Source: Planctomycetota bacterium
GTDB taxonomy: Bacteria > Planctomycetota > GCA-2746535
Assembly (NCBI GenBank): GCA_002746535.1
Contig: NVWA01000019.1
Span: 1 to 64,000 of the forward strand
DNA length: 64,000 bases
Direction: 5' to 3'
Shown here: positions 1 to 10,431 of the stretch, one piece after another
Numbering within the stretch: the stretch's first letter is position 1
Layout: each line of letters starts with the position of its first letter
Made by a program: the position numbers and the translations under genes
The notes under the pieces: model-generated
What the model saw: the letters and a program-made list of their open reading frames with translations, nothing else
The model's database searches: none
Told to the model about the DNA's origin: nothing

Positions 1-37
1 TGAATAATTCAGAATTGTTTCAGCATTTGCATAAAAT

Positions 38-65
38 GTTGGCCATCGCCTAGGCTCACCCCAAC
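38..65. repeat. Imperfect inverted repeat (GTTGG...CCAAC arms around a GCCTAGGC palindrome), REP-like
   Basis: gttggccatcgcctaggctcaccccaac; GTTGG at 38-42, GCCTAGGC at 48-55, CCAAC at 61-65; no ORF covers it; looks less AT-rich than its surroundings. Confidence 0.35.
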
Positions 66-168
66 CTACGGCTGACGCCCATTTCAAGAGAATTGTTTCT
101 AATTCGTACAACCATTGCCACTATGTGGGCATCCAAGTCTTCTTAATAGTATTTGTTAATTTAATATG

Positions 169-191
169 GGCATACCACTAAGTGGCATGCC
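169..191 (-). terminator. Hairpin downstream of the minus-strand kelch-like gene, possible terminator
   Basis: ggcataccact-a-agtggcatgcc: 11-bp arms with one position that is G.U in minus-strand RNA; weak downstream U-tract. Confidence 0.35.
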
Positions 192-210
192 TACTATTAA
201 AAATGATCCT

Positions 211-1371
211 TTATTTTTTCCAGCGATAAGCCCAAACTTTATTTTTTGCTGAAATAAAAATATAAGCATTTTCAAGTGAACTGTAAGATAAACACCAGCT
301 TCTCATTGATCCAGGTTGCCCACCTTTAATATCTTTTGAATCCCATTTTTTAGTTCTTGGGTCAAAAACATAAAATTTATTATTTGTGGGGCCACCACCT
401 AATACTTTATTTTTGCTATCATAGTTAAATACGGGATAACCCTTTTTTTCTTCTGGAATTAATCCAATTTTTGTAAGTGTTGTTTTTTTCAAATCTTGTC
501 TATTTAAATTGATTGACCAAACTTGTCCTTTGCCAAAAGCATACATTTTTTTATCAGGTGGATAATAAACTACTGATCCTGAATAGGATGAGGCACCCTT
601 ATATTCTTTTTTGTCAGAATACCAACTAATGATTTTGACCGTTGTTTTAGTTTTCGGATCAAATGCCCAAATATGTTTTTGACTCATTCCAATTACTCTT
701 TTTGAAATAGGATCATATTCTGCAGATCCTCCATAACCTCCGAAATCTCCCATATTCTTTTTGTCGACCATTGACCATTTTTCTTTTTTGAAGTCGAAAA
801 TACCTACGGCACCTCCCGTGTAGCCTAGACCAGATGATTTGCCAGCACGTGATGGTCCTGTACCATGTCGTAACATTAAAAGCTCTTTTCGATCTACAGG
901 AACAATTAACAAATCATATGTGTGACGCCCGATGGGTCGTGGATAATTTCCAGTTTCGCCTGCTTTCCAAAATGCACGATCACTATTATCTTTGGTATAA
1001 AACTTATGAGGAGTTGGCGTGTACAACGATTTAAAATGTGGATTTAAAGTTTTGAATTCAAAGGCATAAATTGAATCTGTCCAAGTCGCTGAATGTCCAC
1101 CACCAAAAAGTAAAATACGATTATTATGTATGTCATAGGTCATGCCACTATAGTCGGTTACTTTTCCAGATTGAGGTTCGCCTTTTGGGATTTCCCATTT
1201 AAAGCTACCAAGATCAATAGCTGTATTATCAGCAAGTGCCACAAGTTTCGGGTTTGGTTTCATTTTTTTTTTATCTGCGCTTATTACATTGATAAAAATA
1301 CAACATGTTAAACCAACATAAAGTAAACTCAAAATAATAGATTTTTTAGTTATCATGTCTTTTCCTTTCAT
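211..1371 (-). CDS. Secreted kelch/beta-propeller-like protein
   Basis: N-terminal hydrophobic signal-like segment; repeated 'YDIHNNRILLFGGG', 'YYPPDKKMYAFGKGQVW', 'FDPRTKKW' blade-like motifs. Confidence 0.6.
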   Translation of the reverse strand: MKGKDMITKKSIILSLLYVGLTCCIFINVISADKKKMKPNPKLVALADNTAIDLGSFKWEIPKGEPQSGKVTDYSGMTYDIHNNRILLFGGGHSATWTDSIYAFEFKTLNPHFKSLYTPTPHKFYTKDNSDRAFWKAGETGNYPRPIGRHTYDLLIVPVDRKELLMLRHGTGPSRAGKSSGLGYTGGAVGIFDFKKEKWSMVDKKNMGDFGGYGGSAEYDPISKRVIGMSQKHIWAFDPKTKTTVKIISWYSDKKEYKGASSYSGSVVYYPPDKKMYAFGKGQVWSINLNRQDLKKTTLTKIGLIPEEKKGYPVFNYDSKNKVLGGGPTNNKFYVFDPRTKKWDSKDIKGGQPGSMRSWCLSYSSLENAYIFISAKNKVWAYRWKK

Positions 1372-1557
1372 GTGTTTAAAAGTTTAGTGTAAAAAGAAGA
1401 CGAAAATTATCGACAGAAAATAATTCGATGAGAAAATTTAATTGGTAAATAAATGGTCTAAAAAAATAGAGGCTAAGTTTGTTCTAGATTAAATACTAGA
1501 TGTTATTCTAGGTGAATAGTTTATGCTGAAAATGAAGATCGAGAAACGCTGTAAACT

Positions 1558-3798
1558 TCATTTCCAGTTTAAAGATTTAAATAAATTTGAGTATTGATCT
1601 GTCCAAAATTCGATGTCTTTATTTATTGTTGGTTTAGACCAACCTTTAGATTTTAACTTCGCAAATATATTCTTTGAAATAATAGTTTTCTTTGAAATAA
1701 TGATCCAAGAAGATGATGTATTCCACATCTCTTTTTTGTTTTTAAAGTTTGATTTACCTAATATATTTAAATTTAAATTATCTGCCAATGACGTAAGGAC
1801 AGGTTTTAAGTTTATATAAATGTTTGATATATGAAAAACAATGATGGCATTTTCACTTGATCTTTTTAAGTATAATTGAAGAGCTTCCTTGGTTACCAAA
1901 TGAACTGGTATTGAGTCACCGCTAAAAGCGTCCATTATGATCAGATCAAATTTTTCATTTATCATAGATTTAATTTTAATTCTTGCATCACCTTCAATGA
2001 TTTTGATAGTCGTTCCTCTTTCAGTAGCATTTTTTAGATAACTAAAATATTTATCGTTTTGCGCTATTTTAATTATTTGAGGATTGATTTCAAAAAAAGT
2101 ATATTTTTGATCTTTTGATCCATAAGCTGCAATGTTGCCGGAACCCAAACCTAATACGGCAATGTTTTGATAGTAGGTTTTATTTAAGGACATCATTAAT
2201 TCTCCAAAGGGACCTTTTTGATGAAAATAATAAATTGGAAAACTATTTTTTAAGGGAAGCATTGATTTTTGATTTACTAATTGACCACCGTGATTAATAG
2301 AACCGTGATAATAGTCATTTACAATAGAAGTTTGATTTTCATCATCAATAAATGTATTTTGACAAATTCTACTTATGCCAAAGTGATTTCTTTGCTGATA
2401 TAATATTGTATTTGATGTTTGATTGCATAAGAAATGAGAAGTCCAAATGAAAAAACATAATAACGATAGTACTTTTAAATTTTTAATATTAATTAAAGAT
2501 ATCGATATTGGTAAAATAACAGTGCACATATAACGAATTCTTTCCTGATAAATATCTAGGCTATTGAATATCATAATGATGATTATGGTGGCAACCGAGA
2601 TACAGATTGCCTGAATTAATATGCTTAAATGAGATAGTTTTAATTTGAATTTTGTTTTTGGAAAAAAGCGAACACCCATTAAGAATCCGCCAAATACTAA
2701 CAAAACGGGGAATTCAATTACATGGTTAAATAAGTTTGGTGCTATAAACGTAATGATGAATCCAGAAACGGTTGATCCAAAACTTATAATTAAGTAAAAG
2801 ATGGATAAATAATTTTTATGAGGTTTGTTCATAGATATTTTTGCATGTAATGCTGAAGCGATCAGAAAAAACCCGAAAATATGGAAGGACCACCAGAATG
2901 CATGTATAGAATGTACTAATAATAAAACTAAAATTATGATCATGCCTGGGATGTATAAATTAGGTAAAAAGGCGGTTAGCTTTGTTAACCTTTTGTCAAA
3001 AACTATCATGAATGAAATGAGATATAGACTTAATGGTAAAATCCATAAAAATGGAACTGCAGCGATATTGGTTGTTATGTGATTTGTAACAGAAAATAAT
3101 AACCCTGTCGATGTGAAGCTTAGAAGAAACCATAGAATAGCAGATCGTTTATTTGGAATTAATTTTTTTGGAATATCATTTTGTTTTGATTCCTCTTCAG
3201 ATGAAAGATGTGATTTTTGTCTAGAACGATGTATAAAAAGCAGGTAAATGATGTTGCCCACGGCCCAAAGGGTAAATAGTAAATACCATGTGGAAATAAT
3301 TAATTTTGATGGCAAATAAACTTCAATCAAGACTGGGAAAGAAAGTAAAATCATAAAAGAGGCTAAGTTACTAATGAAGTATAAATGGTAAACTTGACTT
3401 GAAGTCTCTGTTGTGATCTCTGAATACCATTTTTGTATCAGCACGCTACCAGTACATAATAGAAAGTAAGGCAGGCCAATTTTTTGTATCAAAATGATAA
3501 GAATATGATTCTGTAATAAGGTATCATTTTCATAGGGTTGTATAGTTAAACTAAATATCAGGCCGCTCAATAATAAAATCGTATGTATTATTCTTTGCCG
3601 GCGATAATTAAAATATTCAGACAATAAATGAGCATAAAGATAACCGAGAAACAGCACGGCTTGAAAAAAGAAAAGACAGTAATTCCAGACGATCGGGCTT
3701 CCACCGAGGGACGGAAGTAATAATTTGGCTATTGTTGGTTGAATTAAAAATATTAAACTTGAGCCAAGAAAGATTAATATGCTGGCTTGCAATTTCAA
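1558..3798 (-). CDS. Polytopic membrane protein with C-terminal spermidine synthase-like methyltransferase-fold domain
   Basis: Many TM segments in the first ~450 aa; C-terminal 'IAVLGLGSGNIAAYGSKDQKYTFFEINPQ...GDARIKIKS...FDLIIMDAFSGDSIPVHLVTKEAL'. Confidence 0.75.
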   Translation of the reverse strand: MKLQASILIFLGSSLIFLIQPTIAKLLLPSLGGSPIVWNYCLFFFQAVLFLGYLYAHLLSEYFNYRRQRIIHTILLLSGLIFSLTIQPYENDTLLQNHILIILIQKIGLPYFLLCTGSVLIQKWYSEITTETSSQVYHLYFISNLASFMILLSFPVLIEVYLPSKLIISTWYLLFTLWAVGNIIYLLFIHRSRQKSHLSSEEESKQNDIPKKLIPNKRSAILWFLLSFTSTGLLFSVTNHITTNIAAVPFLWILPLSLYLISFMIVFDKRLTKLTAFLPNLYIPGMIIILVLLLVHSIHAFWWSFHIFGFFLIASALHAKISMNKPHKNYLSIFYLIISFGSTVSGFIITFIAPNLFNHVIEFPVLLVFGGFLMGVRFFPKTKFKLKLSHLSILIQAICISVATIIIIMIFNSLDIYQERIRYMCTVILPISISLINIKNLKVLSLLCFFIWTSHFLCNQTSNTILYQQRNHFGISRICQNTFIDDENQTSIVNDYYHGSINHGGQLVNQKSMLPLKNSFPIYYFHQKGPFGELMMSLNKTYYQNIAVLGLGSGNIAAYGSKDQKYTFFEINPQIIKIAQNDKYFSYLKNATERGTTIKIIEGDARIKIKSMINEKFDLIIMDAFSGDSIPVHLVTKEALQLYLKRSSENAIIVFHISNIYINLKPVLTSLADNLNLNILGKSNFKNKKEMWNTSSSWIIISKKTIISKNIFAKLKSKGWSKPTINKDIEFWTDQYSNLFKSLNWK

Positions 3799-3873
3799 AT
3801 GAGATACCAGTTAATCAGTATTTTTTCAAATTGTTTAGCTTCAAACTCTTTTATAGTAATAAGCATGATTTAT

Positions 3874-5265
3874 TTATTTCTTTTTATTTAGTTCAAAATG
3901 TGAACCGGTAAGTTCAATGTAATCAAATACATTTTGTGCTATAGATTTTTTGAAAAACTTATGTGCCATTTTTTTATCATTTTTCGTGAGAGATCTTAAT
4001 CCAGCATAATAATAGGCTTCACACAATTGTTGTCGAGTTTTATAGTTTGACTTTGTTTTTGCGGAGTCAAAAAGTTGTTGGTCTGTTAAGACTCCACCAA
4101 AGTAACCCAAAAGTGGTAAAGGCCATATTTTCTTATCAGTATCATTAATTTTTTTATACCATTTTTTAAAATTTTCGGTTGTTGCTTCTGATTTTTTTCC
4201 TTCATTATGAAAATGGTTTAAATAAAACCATATGCATGAAAATAAGACGTGATTACTATTTATATTGGTTGATCTGATATCTTCATTTTCTGTAAGTCTA
4301 ACAATAGTTCCTTTAATTAACGTACTTACTTCCTTTAGTGCGACTTTCGGTTGTTTGAAGTAGTATCTGTTTAAAATATCAGTAATTGTGAAATCATTTT
4401 TATTCACTTTTAGGTCGAAAAATTTTTCTAATATTAGTTTTGCTTTTTTAGGCTGATTACTTCTTACATAAAACCAAGCTAAGGTACTGTGATATCTAGT
4501 TGTTTTTGAATTGGTTTTTATCAGATTGTTTATATTTTTTTCAGCTTTGTCATATTGTTTTGTATGTTCATATACAATTGATAATTTATTTAAAATATTG
4601 TCAGGGTATCGTGACGTAGGCAGAGCTTTTTCTAGATATATTTTTGCTTTGTTAAGTAAATTTCCTTCAATACAAATATTTGTAAGCCGAATAATATAAA
4701 ATTCTCTATTGAAGTTATCAATCTCGACAGTTTTTAAATACTTCTCATAAATTGATACGGCCTTTTCGTAATCCCCTAATTTGGAAAGAACCTCGCAATA
4801 TTGCATGTTGGCATCTTGAGAATTTGGGGAAAGTTTGAGAGCTCTAATACTAAATGCTAAAGCCTTTTCATAATTGCCTACCGTAACTTCGTGCTTACTC
4901 TCTTTAATTAAAGTTCTTGTTAAATCTTTATATTTTTTTTCTAATGTGAATACTATTAATTTAATTCTTTCTTGTATCTCAACATCTGTAATGATTTTTA
5001 AATTTTGATTTAAAATTTTAATTCTTTTCTGTATCGCAATTTCACCAACAGTTTTTATTTTTTGATTTGAAATATTTTTTATGGTGAGTGTATGGATTAA
5101 AAGTGTATTGGTGGCTTCTTCCCGAACTTTAAAATCATCATGGCCTAATTCTTTGATTAATTTGAGTATTTGCTCTTTTTGTTTATCTTTTTCTTCTGCA
5201 AAGCAACTTGTTGAAAATATTATGAACATAAAACTGATGAGAATAAATTTCATATGAGATTCCAA
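3874..5265 (-). CDS. Secreted TPR-repeat protein
   Basis: Signal peptide 'MKFILISFMFIIFSTSCFAEE'; TPR-like 'ALAFSIRALKLSPNSQDANMQYCEVLSKLGDYEKAVSIYEKYLK'. Confidence 0.65.
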   Translation of the reverse strand: MESHMKFILISFMFIIFSTSCFAEEKDKQKEQILKLIKELGHDDFKVREEATNTLLIHTLTIKNISNQKIKTVGEIAIQKRIKILNQNLKIITDVEIQERIKLIVFTLEKKYKDLTRTLIKESKHEVTVGNYEKALAFSIRALKLSPNSQDANMQYCEVLSKLGDYEKAVSIYEKYLKTVEIDNFNREFYIIRLTNICIEGNLLNKAKIYLEKALPTSRYPDNILNKLSIVYEHTKQYDKAEKNINNLIKTNSKTTRYHSTLAWFYVRSNQPKKAKLILEKFFDLKVNKNDFTITDILNRYYFKQPKVALKEVSTLIKGTIVRLTENEDIRSTNINSNHVLFSCIWFYLNHFHNEGKKSEATTENFKKWYKKINDTDKKIWPLPLLGYFGGVLTDQQLFDSAKTKSNYKTRQQLCEAYYYAGLRSLTKNDKKMAHKFFKKSIAQNVFDYIELTGSHFELNKKK

Positions 5266-5527
5266 TTTTTAAACTACCTTAATATTAATACGTCTGATTT
5301 CTGGATTGGTTAGAATTAGCATCCTGAAATAGTTAATAATTTTATTATAGTAATATGATGCTTCCAAGAAAGATATGGTAGCTATTAATTCTTTGATATT
5401 TTTTCGAATTCGTTTTTTAATTTAAGTTATTTTGATCTTATAATTAACGGGAAGGATAAATGGTGTACCGCTCATGAGGTCTTTCATTGTGTTTTGAGTA
5501 GAATCATTTTTGTATTTGAAGCAAAGG

Positions 5528-5559
5528 AGCTATTTAGTTTCATATTGAAACTAAATGCT
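5528..5559. terminator. Strong hairpin 3' of clpX
   Basis: Perfect 11-bp arms ATTTAGTTTCA (5532-5542) / TGAAACTAAAT (5546-5556) with TAT loop, extended by AGC/GCT around a 1-nt bulge; lies between the clpX stop and the next minus-strand gene. Confidence 0.45.
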
Positions 5560-5600
5560 AAGCAAACCCTTTTTAGGGGAGCATAATCGTGATTCGATTC

Positions 5601-6920
5601 TTAACTGGCTTTATTATTTTTTTTAGTTTTTGGCGACTTTGATTTTTCTGCTTTTTGTTTTTCTGGTTTTGGAATATCAAATGATTGCTCTTTGTATTTT
5701 ATAATATCTTCTTTTTTAAGTTTATATTCTTTCTTTTTACTTCCAGGAAGATTATAAACTATTTCAAGCATGAATTCTTCAAATATTGATCTAAGAGCTC
5801 TTGCGCCGCTACCTCTTTTTTTGGCTTCTTCAGCGATATATCTCAAGGCGCCATCATTAATTTCTAATTTTGCATTTTCTAATTCAAAGAGTTTTTGATA
5901 TTGTTTTGTAATCGCATTTTTTGGTTCTTTCAAAATACTAACTAGGGTATCTACAGACAAGGGGTGTAGTGCAGCCAATACAGGTAGTCTACCAACAAGT
6001 TCAGGAATCATTCCAAACTTTAGAATATCCTCTGTTTCAATATCATCCATTAATTTGCACTCTTGGTCGTATTCATCTAGCTGTTTTGAAGAGTCACTTT
6101 CAGAAGCGAATCCAATTACTTTTTGTCCTTTTCTTGCTTGAACTATATCGGCAATGCCTTCAAAAGCTCCACCGCAAATAAATAAAATCTGAGATGTATC
6201 TAATTGTATATATTGTTGTTCTGGATGTTTACGACCCCCTTGTGGTGGGATATTCGCAACGGTTCCTTCAATTAATTTTAAGAGTGCTTGCTGTACACCT
6301 TCACCAGAGACATCTCTTGTGATAGAAACGTTTTGAGTTTTTCTACCGATTTTATCTATTTCATCGATATAAATAATTCCTCTTTCGGCTTTTTCAACAT
6401 TGAAGTCTGCTGCTTGTAATAATTTTAATAATAAGTTTTCTACATCTTCACCAACATATCCTGCTTCAGTTAATGTCGTCGCGTCACCAATTGCAAAAGG
6501 AATATCTAAAATCTTCGCCATTGTTTTTGCTAATAATGTTTTTCCTGTTCCAGTAGGTCCGATAATTAAGATATTTGATTTTTCAATCTCAACTTCATCA
6601 TCAGATTTTTTAACGTGTAATTTTAACCTTTTGAAATGTGTATATACGGCAACTGAGAGTATTTTTTTTGCACGGTCTTGACCAATAATATAATTATCTA
6701 AATGCTTTTTAATTTGCTTAGGAGTTAAATTAAATTCAGTATCTGATGTTGAATGATCTTTAGATTCATCGGTACTTTCTTGATCTAATAGGGTTGAGCA
6801 TAATTCAACGCAATCATTACATATATAAACATTAGGATAACCGCTAATTAATCTATTAACGAGCTCTTGTGATTTACCACAAAATGAGCACCTTTTACCA
6901 TCTTGTTTTTTTTTGCTCAT
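5601..6920 (-). CDS. clpX: ATP-dependent Clp protease ATP-binding subunit ClpX
   Basis: N-terminal zinc finger '[11 protein letters not shown]...[10 protein letters not shown]'; Walker A 'GPTGTGKT'; '[10 protein letters not shown]'; '[19 protein letters not shown]'. Confidence 0.97.
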   Translation of the reverse strand: MSKKKQDGKRCSFCGKSQELVNRLISGYPNVYICNDCVELCSTLLDQESTDESKDHSTSDTEFNLTPKQIKKHLDNYIIGQDRAKKILSVAVYTHFKRLKLHVKKSDDEVEIEKSNILIIGPTGTGKTLLAKTMAKILDIPFAIGDATTLTEAGYVGEDVENLLLKLLQAADFNVEKAERGIIYIDEIDKIGRKTQNVSITRDVSGEGVQQALLKLIEGTVANIPPQGGRKHPEQQYIQLDTSQILFICGGAFEGIADIVQARKGQKVIGFASESDSSKQLDEYDQECKLMDDIETEDILKFGMIPELVGRLPVLAALHPLSVDTLVSILKEPKNAITKQYQKLFELENAKLEINDGALRYIAEEAKKRGSGARALRSIFEEFMLEIVYNLPGSKKKEYKLKKEDIIKYKEQSFDIPKPEKQKAEKSKSPKTKKNNKAS

Positions 6921-6925
6921 AATAA

Positions 6926-7510
6926 CTAGCCTTGTTCTTTTGAAAATACAGTGTCGATAATTCCATATTCTTTTGCTTGATCAGGAGACATGTAAAAATC
7001 TCTGTCAGTATCTTCAAGTATTTCTTCGGTGGTTACGCCAATGTGTTTAGCTAATATATTTGAGAGTACACCTTTTAGTCTACCAATCTCTGATGCTTGA
7101 ATGGTGATATCAGCAGCTGTTCCTTCAGCACCTCCCCAAGGTTGATGTAACATTATTCGACTACTTGGTAATGCTAATCTTTTTCCTTCAGTTCCTGCTG
7201 CAAGTAATACGGCACCCATGCTGGCGGCTTGGCCAATACAAACTGTTTGAATTTCGCAGTTAACTAATTGCATTGTGTCGTAAATTGCTAGGCCAGCAGT
7301 AACAGAACCACCAGGTGAATTAATGTAAAAACGAATTTCTTGGTCTGAACTTTCTTTTTCAAGTATTAGAAGCATACTGCAGACAACACTTGCAACGGTA
7401 TCGTCTATTCCAGAATCTAAAAAAATAATTCTATCTTGAAGTAATCGAGATGGTAAATCCCATTGTTTTTCACCACGACCCGTTCTTTCCCATATTGTTG
7501 GCATGTACAT
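6926..7510 (-). CDS. clpP: ATP-dependent Clp protease proteolytic subunit ClpP
   Basis: '[19 protein letters not shown]', catalytic '[10 protein letters not shown]', 'MLHQPWGG', '[20 protein letters not shown]'. Confidence 0.97.
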   Translation of the reverse strand: MYMPTIWERTGRGEKQWDLPSRLLQDRIIFLDSGIDDTVASVVCSMLLILEKESSDQEIRFYINSPGGSVTAGLAIYDTMQLVNCEIQTVCIGQAASMGAVLLAAGTEGKRLALPSSRIMLHQPWGGAEGTAADITIQASEIGRLKGVLSNILAKHIGVTTEEILEDTDRDFYMSPDQAKEYGIIDTVFSKEQG

Positions 7511-7523
7511 ATTTATACGACTC

Positions 7524-8843
7524 CTATTCTTCTAATTTTGCATTATCTGCGATTAATGTTAACAACTTATCGTTTCTAATCTCTATTTTCATGTTATCAA
7601 TTGCTTCTTTATTCAACATTTTTGCTAATTGTTGTGGAGGCATGCCATACATTTGGCTCATTTGCATTACTTGTTGAGATACTTCTTCTTGCGTAACATC
7701 TATTTTTTCTTTGATGGCCATCATTTCAAGAATTAGACCTTTTCTTAAATCTGACTTTATGGTTTCTTCATCTATTTCTTTTACTTCTTCGTCATCTTGT
7801 TTGTGTTCATGTTCATGATCGTGGTGTTCATGTTCCTCCTTCTCATCATGTTCATGATTGCAATTTTCATCATGTACATGGTGGCCAGGATTCTTTTTAC
7901 TTTCGAGGGATCGTTTTAATAATCTTTCAGGAAGTTCGAAATTTACTTTTTTTACATATTCTTCGAACATGTCCGTTTTTTGTTTGTTGAAAGCTTCTTG
8001 TTCAAACTGATTATTCAATTGTTCTTTGATTTTATCTCTTAAATCTTTCGCTGACTCTAAACCAAATTCCTTGGCTAGCTCATCCGATAATTCTGGTGAA
8101 TCGAAAGATTCAATTTTATCAATACTAACTTTTAAAGTTAGCTCTTTACCTCGATAATCTTCCAAATCGAAATGCTCATTTGATTTACCTTTTATTTCAA
8201 AGACATCACCAACTTTTTTACCTTGCAGACATTTTTTATCAGCTTCTTCTATATCAATTCCAGATATAACAATATCTTTCGCAGAAGTGGGTTGTTTTTC
8301 TATCGTTTTAATTTCGGCATCACTCTCGTTGACAATGGCAGAATATGTTGCCATATCTTCTTCATCTACAGATGATCCTTCTTTTTTTTCAACCAATTTA
8401 GCTTTACTTTTTAAAAGTTTATCAATCTCTTCTTGAACATCTTCATCTGAAGCGACTTTAATAACTTTTGTGTAGGATAAACCTTTGTAGTCTGGTAAAC
8501 CATCTTTTGGAAAAACACTTGTTTGAATTGTAAATTGGAACTCAGAACCCAGTTTAACATCGCCAAAATTTGGAATATCAATATCACCAACAGAATCTAA
8601 TTCATCTTGAACAATTTTATAGCCATCTTGAATTAAGTCCTGAGTTAAATCTTGAATGACTTGATCTTTATATCTGCGTTCAATTAATCTGCTAGGTACT
8701 TTTCCTTTTCGAAATCCTGGCATATCCATTTGTGGAGCAATAGATGCTAATTTATCTTTGTATTTTGCGCTAATTTCGTCTTTTGAAAATGTTATGCTAA
8801 TGTCTTTGGTTAATACCCCAACATCTGTAATAGTTTTTTCCAT
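7524..8843 (-). CDS. tig: Trigger factor with His-rich insertion
   Basis: 'MPGFRKGKVPSRLIERRYKDQV' ribosome-binding region; upstream of clpP-clpX on the same strand; C-terminal insert 'HHVHDENCNHEHDEKEEHEHHDHEHEH'. Confidence 0.93.
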   Translation of the reverse strand: MEKTITDVGVLTKDISITFSKDEISAKYKDKLASIAPQMDMPGFRKGKVPSRLIERRYKDQVIQDLTQDLIQDGYKIVQDELDSVGDIDIPNFGDVKLGSEFQFTIQTSVFPKDGLPDYKGLSYTKVIKVASDEDVQEEIDKLLKSKAKLVEKKEGSSVDEEDMATYSAIVNESDAEIKTIEKQPTSAKDIVISGIDIEEADKKCLQGKKVGDVFEIKGKSNEHFDLEDYRGKELTLKVSIDKIESFDSPELSDELAKEFGLESAKDLRDKIKEQLNNQFEQEAFNKQKTDMFEEYVKKVNFELPERLLKRSLESKKNPGHHVHDENCNHEHDEKEEHEHHDHEHEHKQDDEEVKEIDEETIKSDLRKGLILEMMAIKEKIDVTQEEVSQQVMQMSQMYGMPPQQLAKMLNKEAIDNMKIEIRNDKLLTLIADNAKLEE

Positions 8844-9068
8844 AATTATCCTGCTTTTGATTGTTGATTAAATGCATAAATTTAGCCGAGCAATTATAGT
8901 TAGGTCCCTCTTCTAGTCAAGGTTGACATAGTTCGAAATGAATATGAAATCCTTCAAATATTGTTAAAAATTTCATCATAAATCACGTTAGTTTGAAATT
9001 CAGAAAGGTTTTAGTATTTTATCCTATATTGTTACAATGGCTTTTTTGACGAACAATCCTAGGTAATT

Positions 9069-10211
9069 ATGAAGACAATTGACAAATATTTAACCGGCCA
9101 TTTTTTTCGTCCGTTTATTATTTCTATTGTTGTCTTCATAGGGCTATTTACCTTCATTGATTCAGCGGAAAAATTAAGGTCATTTCTTAGTTTCTCAAAT
9201 TCACATTCGAACGGTATCGTAATTATTGGCAAGTATATGCTGTCGAATGCTTTGTTCTATTTCATTTCATTTTTACCCATAATTTTAGCTTTAACTGCGG
9301 CAATGATTCATGTGAATTTGAATAAAACAGGTCAAATTATTGCTTTGTATTCTTTTGGTCTTCATCATGTGAGAATTTTTAGGTATCCCTTAATTTGGAC
9401 ATTCTTAATAGGGTTGATAGTACTACTTTTGAACTTTTTTATATTGCCAGATTTATATGTAAAAGCGGATCAATATAATAGAGTCATTAAGAACAGAGAG
9501 TTAATGAAGAAGGGCATTGTCTTCCAAGAGAATATTGATTTATTCCAATTAAAAAATGAAATTTTAAAAAATAAATCCATTCATAAAAAGGAAGAAAAAT
9601 CACTTTTACCAATTTATTCACAAGTAATGAATATACGAAATTTTAATAATGAAAGTATTGCTGAAGAATTAAATTTTACTAGATTAGATAACAGAGGAAA
9701 TGTTCGTCAACGAGGAGTGTTTACTTCCTGTAAGTTAGTCTCCGATTTTTGGAAATTAAACGATGGCGTCTTAATTGATTATTTACCTAATGGAGAAAAG
9801 TTTCGTGAAAAAAAATATGATGGTAAAAAATCATTTTTTTTAATTTCCTCCTATGACTTAACAGGATTAAATGCTTATTACTATTTATTCAAAAATCCTA
9901 AAAAAGTAAAAACATCTTCTCTATTTAAGTTCTATGGTTCATTAGAAAGTCGACAAGAATTATGGCGAAGATTCATGTTGCCTTTAAGATGCATTTGTAT
10001 TTTATTATGTGCCATTGGATTAAGCGTATTTTTTAATATTAAAAGAGTCTATTTTGGTTTTGCCATTTTAATAATGGTTGGTCTATTAGATTTAATTGGT
10101 TCAAATGTTTCCTATTTTCTTATTTCTCCAAAACACTATATTTTATCAGCAGTTTTTGGCCCCATTTTTCTGTTTTTGGTAGGGAAATATACTCTAAAAC
10201 CGGTGCGTTAA
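9069..10211 (+). CDS. LptF/LptG-family (YjgP/YjgQ) permease
   Basis: 'KTIDKYLTGHFFRPFIISIVVFIGLF' N-terminus, TM layout and C-terminal TM block 'RRFMLPLRCICILLCAIGLSVFF'. Confidence 0.8.
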   Translation: MKTIDKYLTGHFFRPFIISIVVFIGLFTFIDSAEKLRSFLSFSNSHSNGIVIIGKYMLSNALFYFISFLPIILALTAAMIHVNLNKTGQIIALYSFGLHHVRIFRYPLIWTFLIGLIVLLLNFFILPDLYVKADQYNRVIKNRELMKKGIVFQENIDLFQLKNEILKNKSIHKKEEKSLLPIYSQVMNIRNFNNESIAEELNFTRLDNRGNVRQRGVFTSCKLVSDFWKLNDGVLIDYLPNGEKFREKKYDGKKSFFLISSYDLTGLNAYYYLFKNPKKVKTSSLFKFYGSLESRQELWRRFMLPLRCICILLCAIGLSVFFNIKRVYFGFAILIMVGLLDLIGSNVSYFLISPKHYILSAVFGPIFLFLVGKYTLKPVR

Positions 10212-10378
10212 TAAATTCGTGCTTAATTAAGATATAATTATTGATACTTAGTTGATAAAGATGGTAATGATGATTTAGCTTAGGCCACACTTTAAGCAGC
10301 TCACCATGCTAAGATGAAAACAAGAATAGTATGAAACCAAAGAATAAATGTATGATTTTTTTAAAATTAGAAATGGGC

Positions 10379-10410
10379 ATGTTCCCATACTTCGGAGGAA
10401 CATTTTTTTC
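10379..10410 (+). terminator. Rho-independent-like terminator
   Basis: ATGTTCC (10379-10385) ... GGAACAT (10397-10403) followed by a T-run; downstream of the LptF/G-like gene. Confidence 0.5.
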
Positions 10411-10431
10411 TTGAAAACTCTAACAGTATAG

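Noticed and set aside
834-1311. Plus-strand ORFs of 60-66 aa inside the kelch-like gene
   Set aside because: Antisense to a well-supported CDS, no recognisable motifs, biased composition; treated as shadow ORFs.
8923-8948. TTGACA...TATGAA sigma70-like promoter upstream of the LptF/G-like gene
   Set aside because: Spacer is only about 14 nt between the boxes I could align, and AT-rich sequence gives many chance hits; not claimed.
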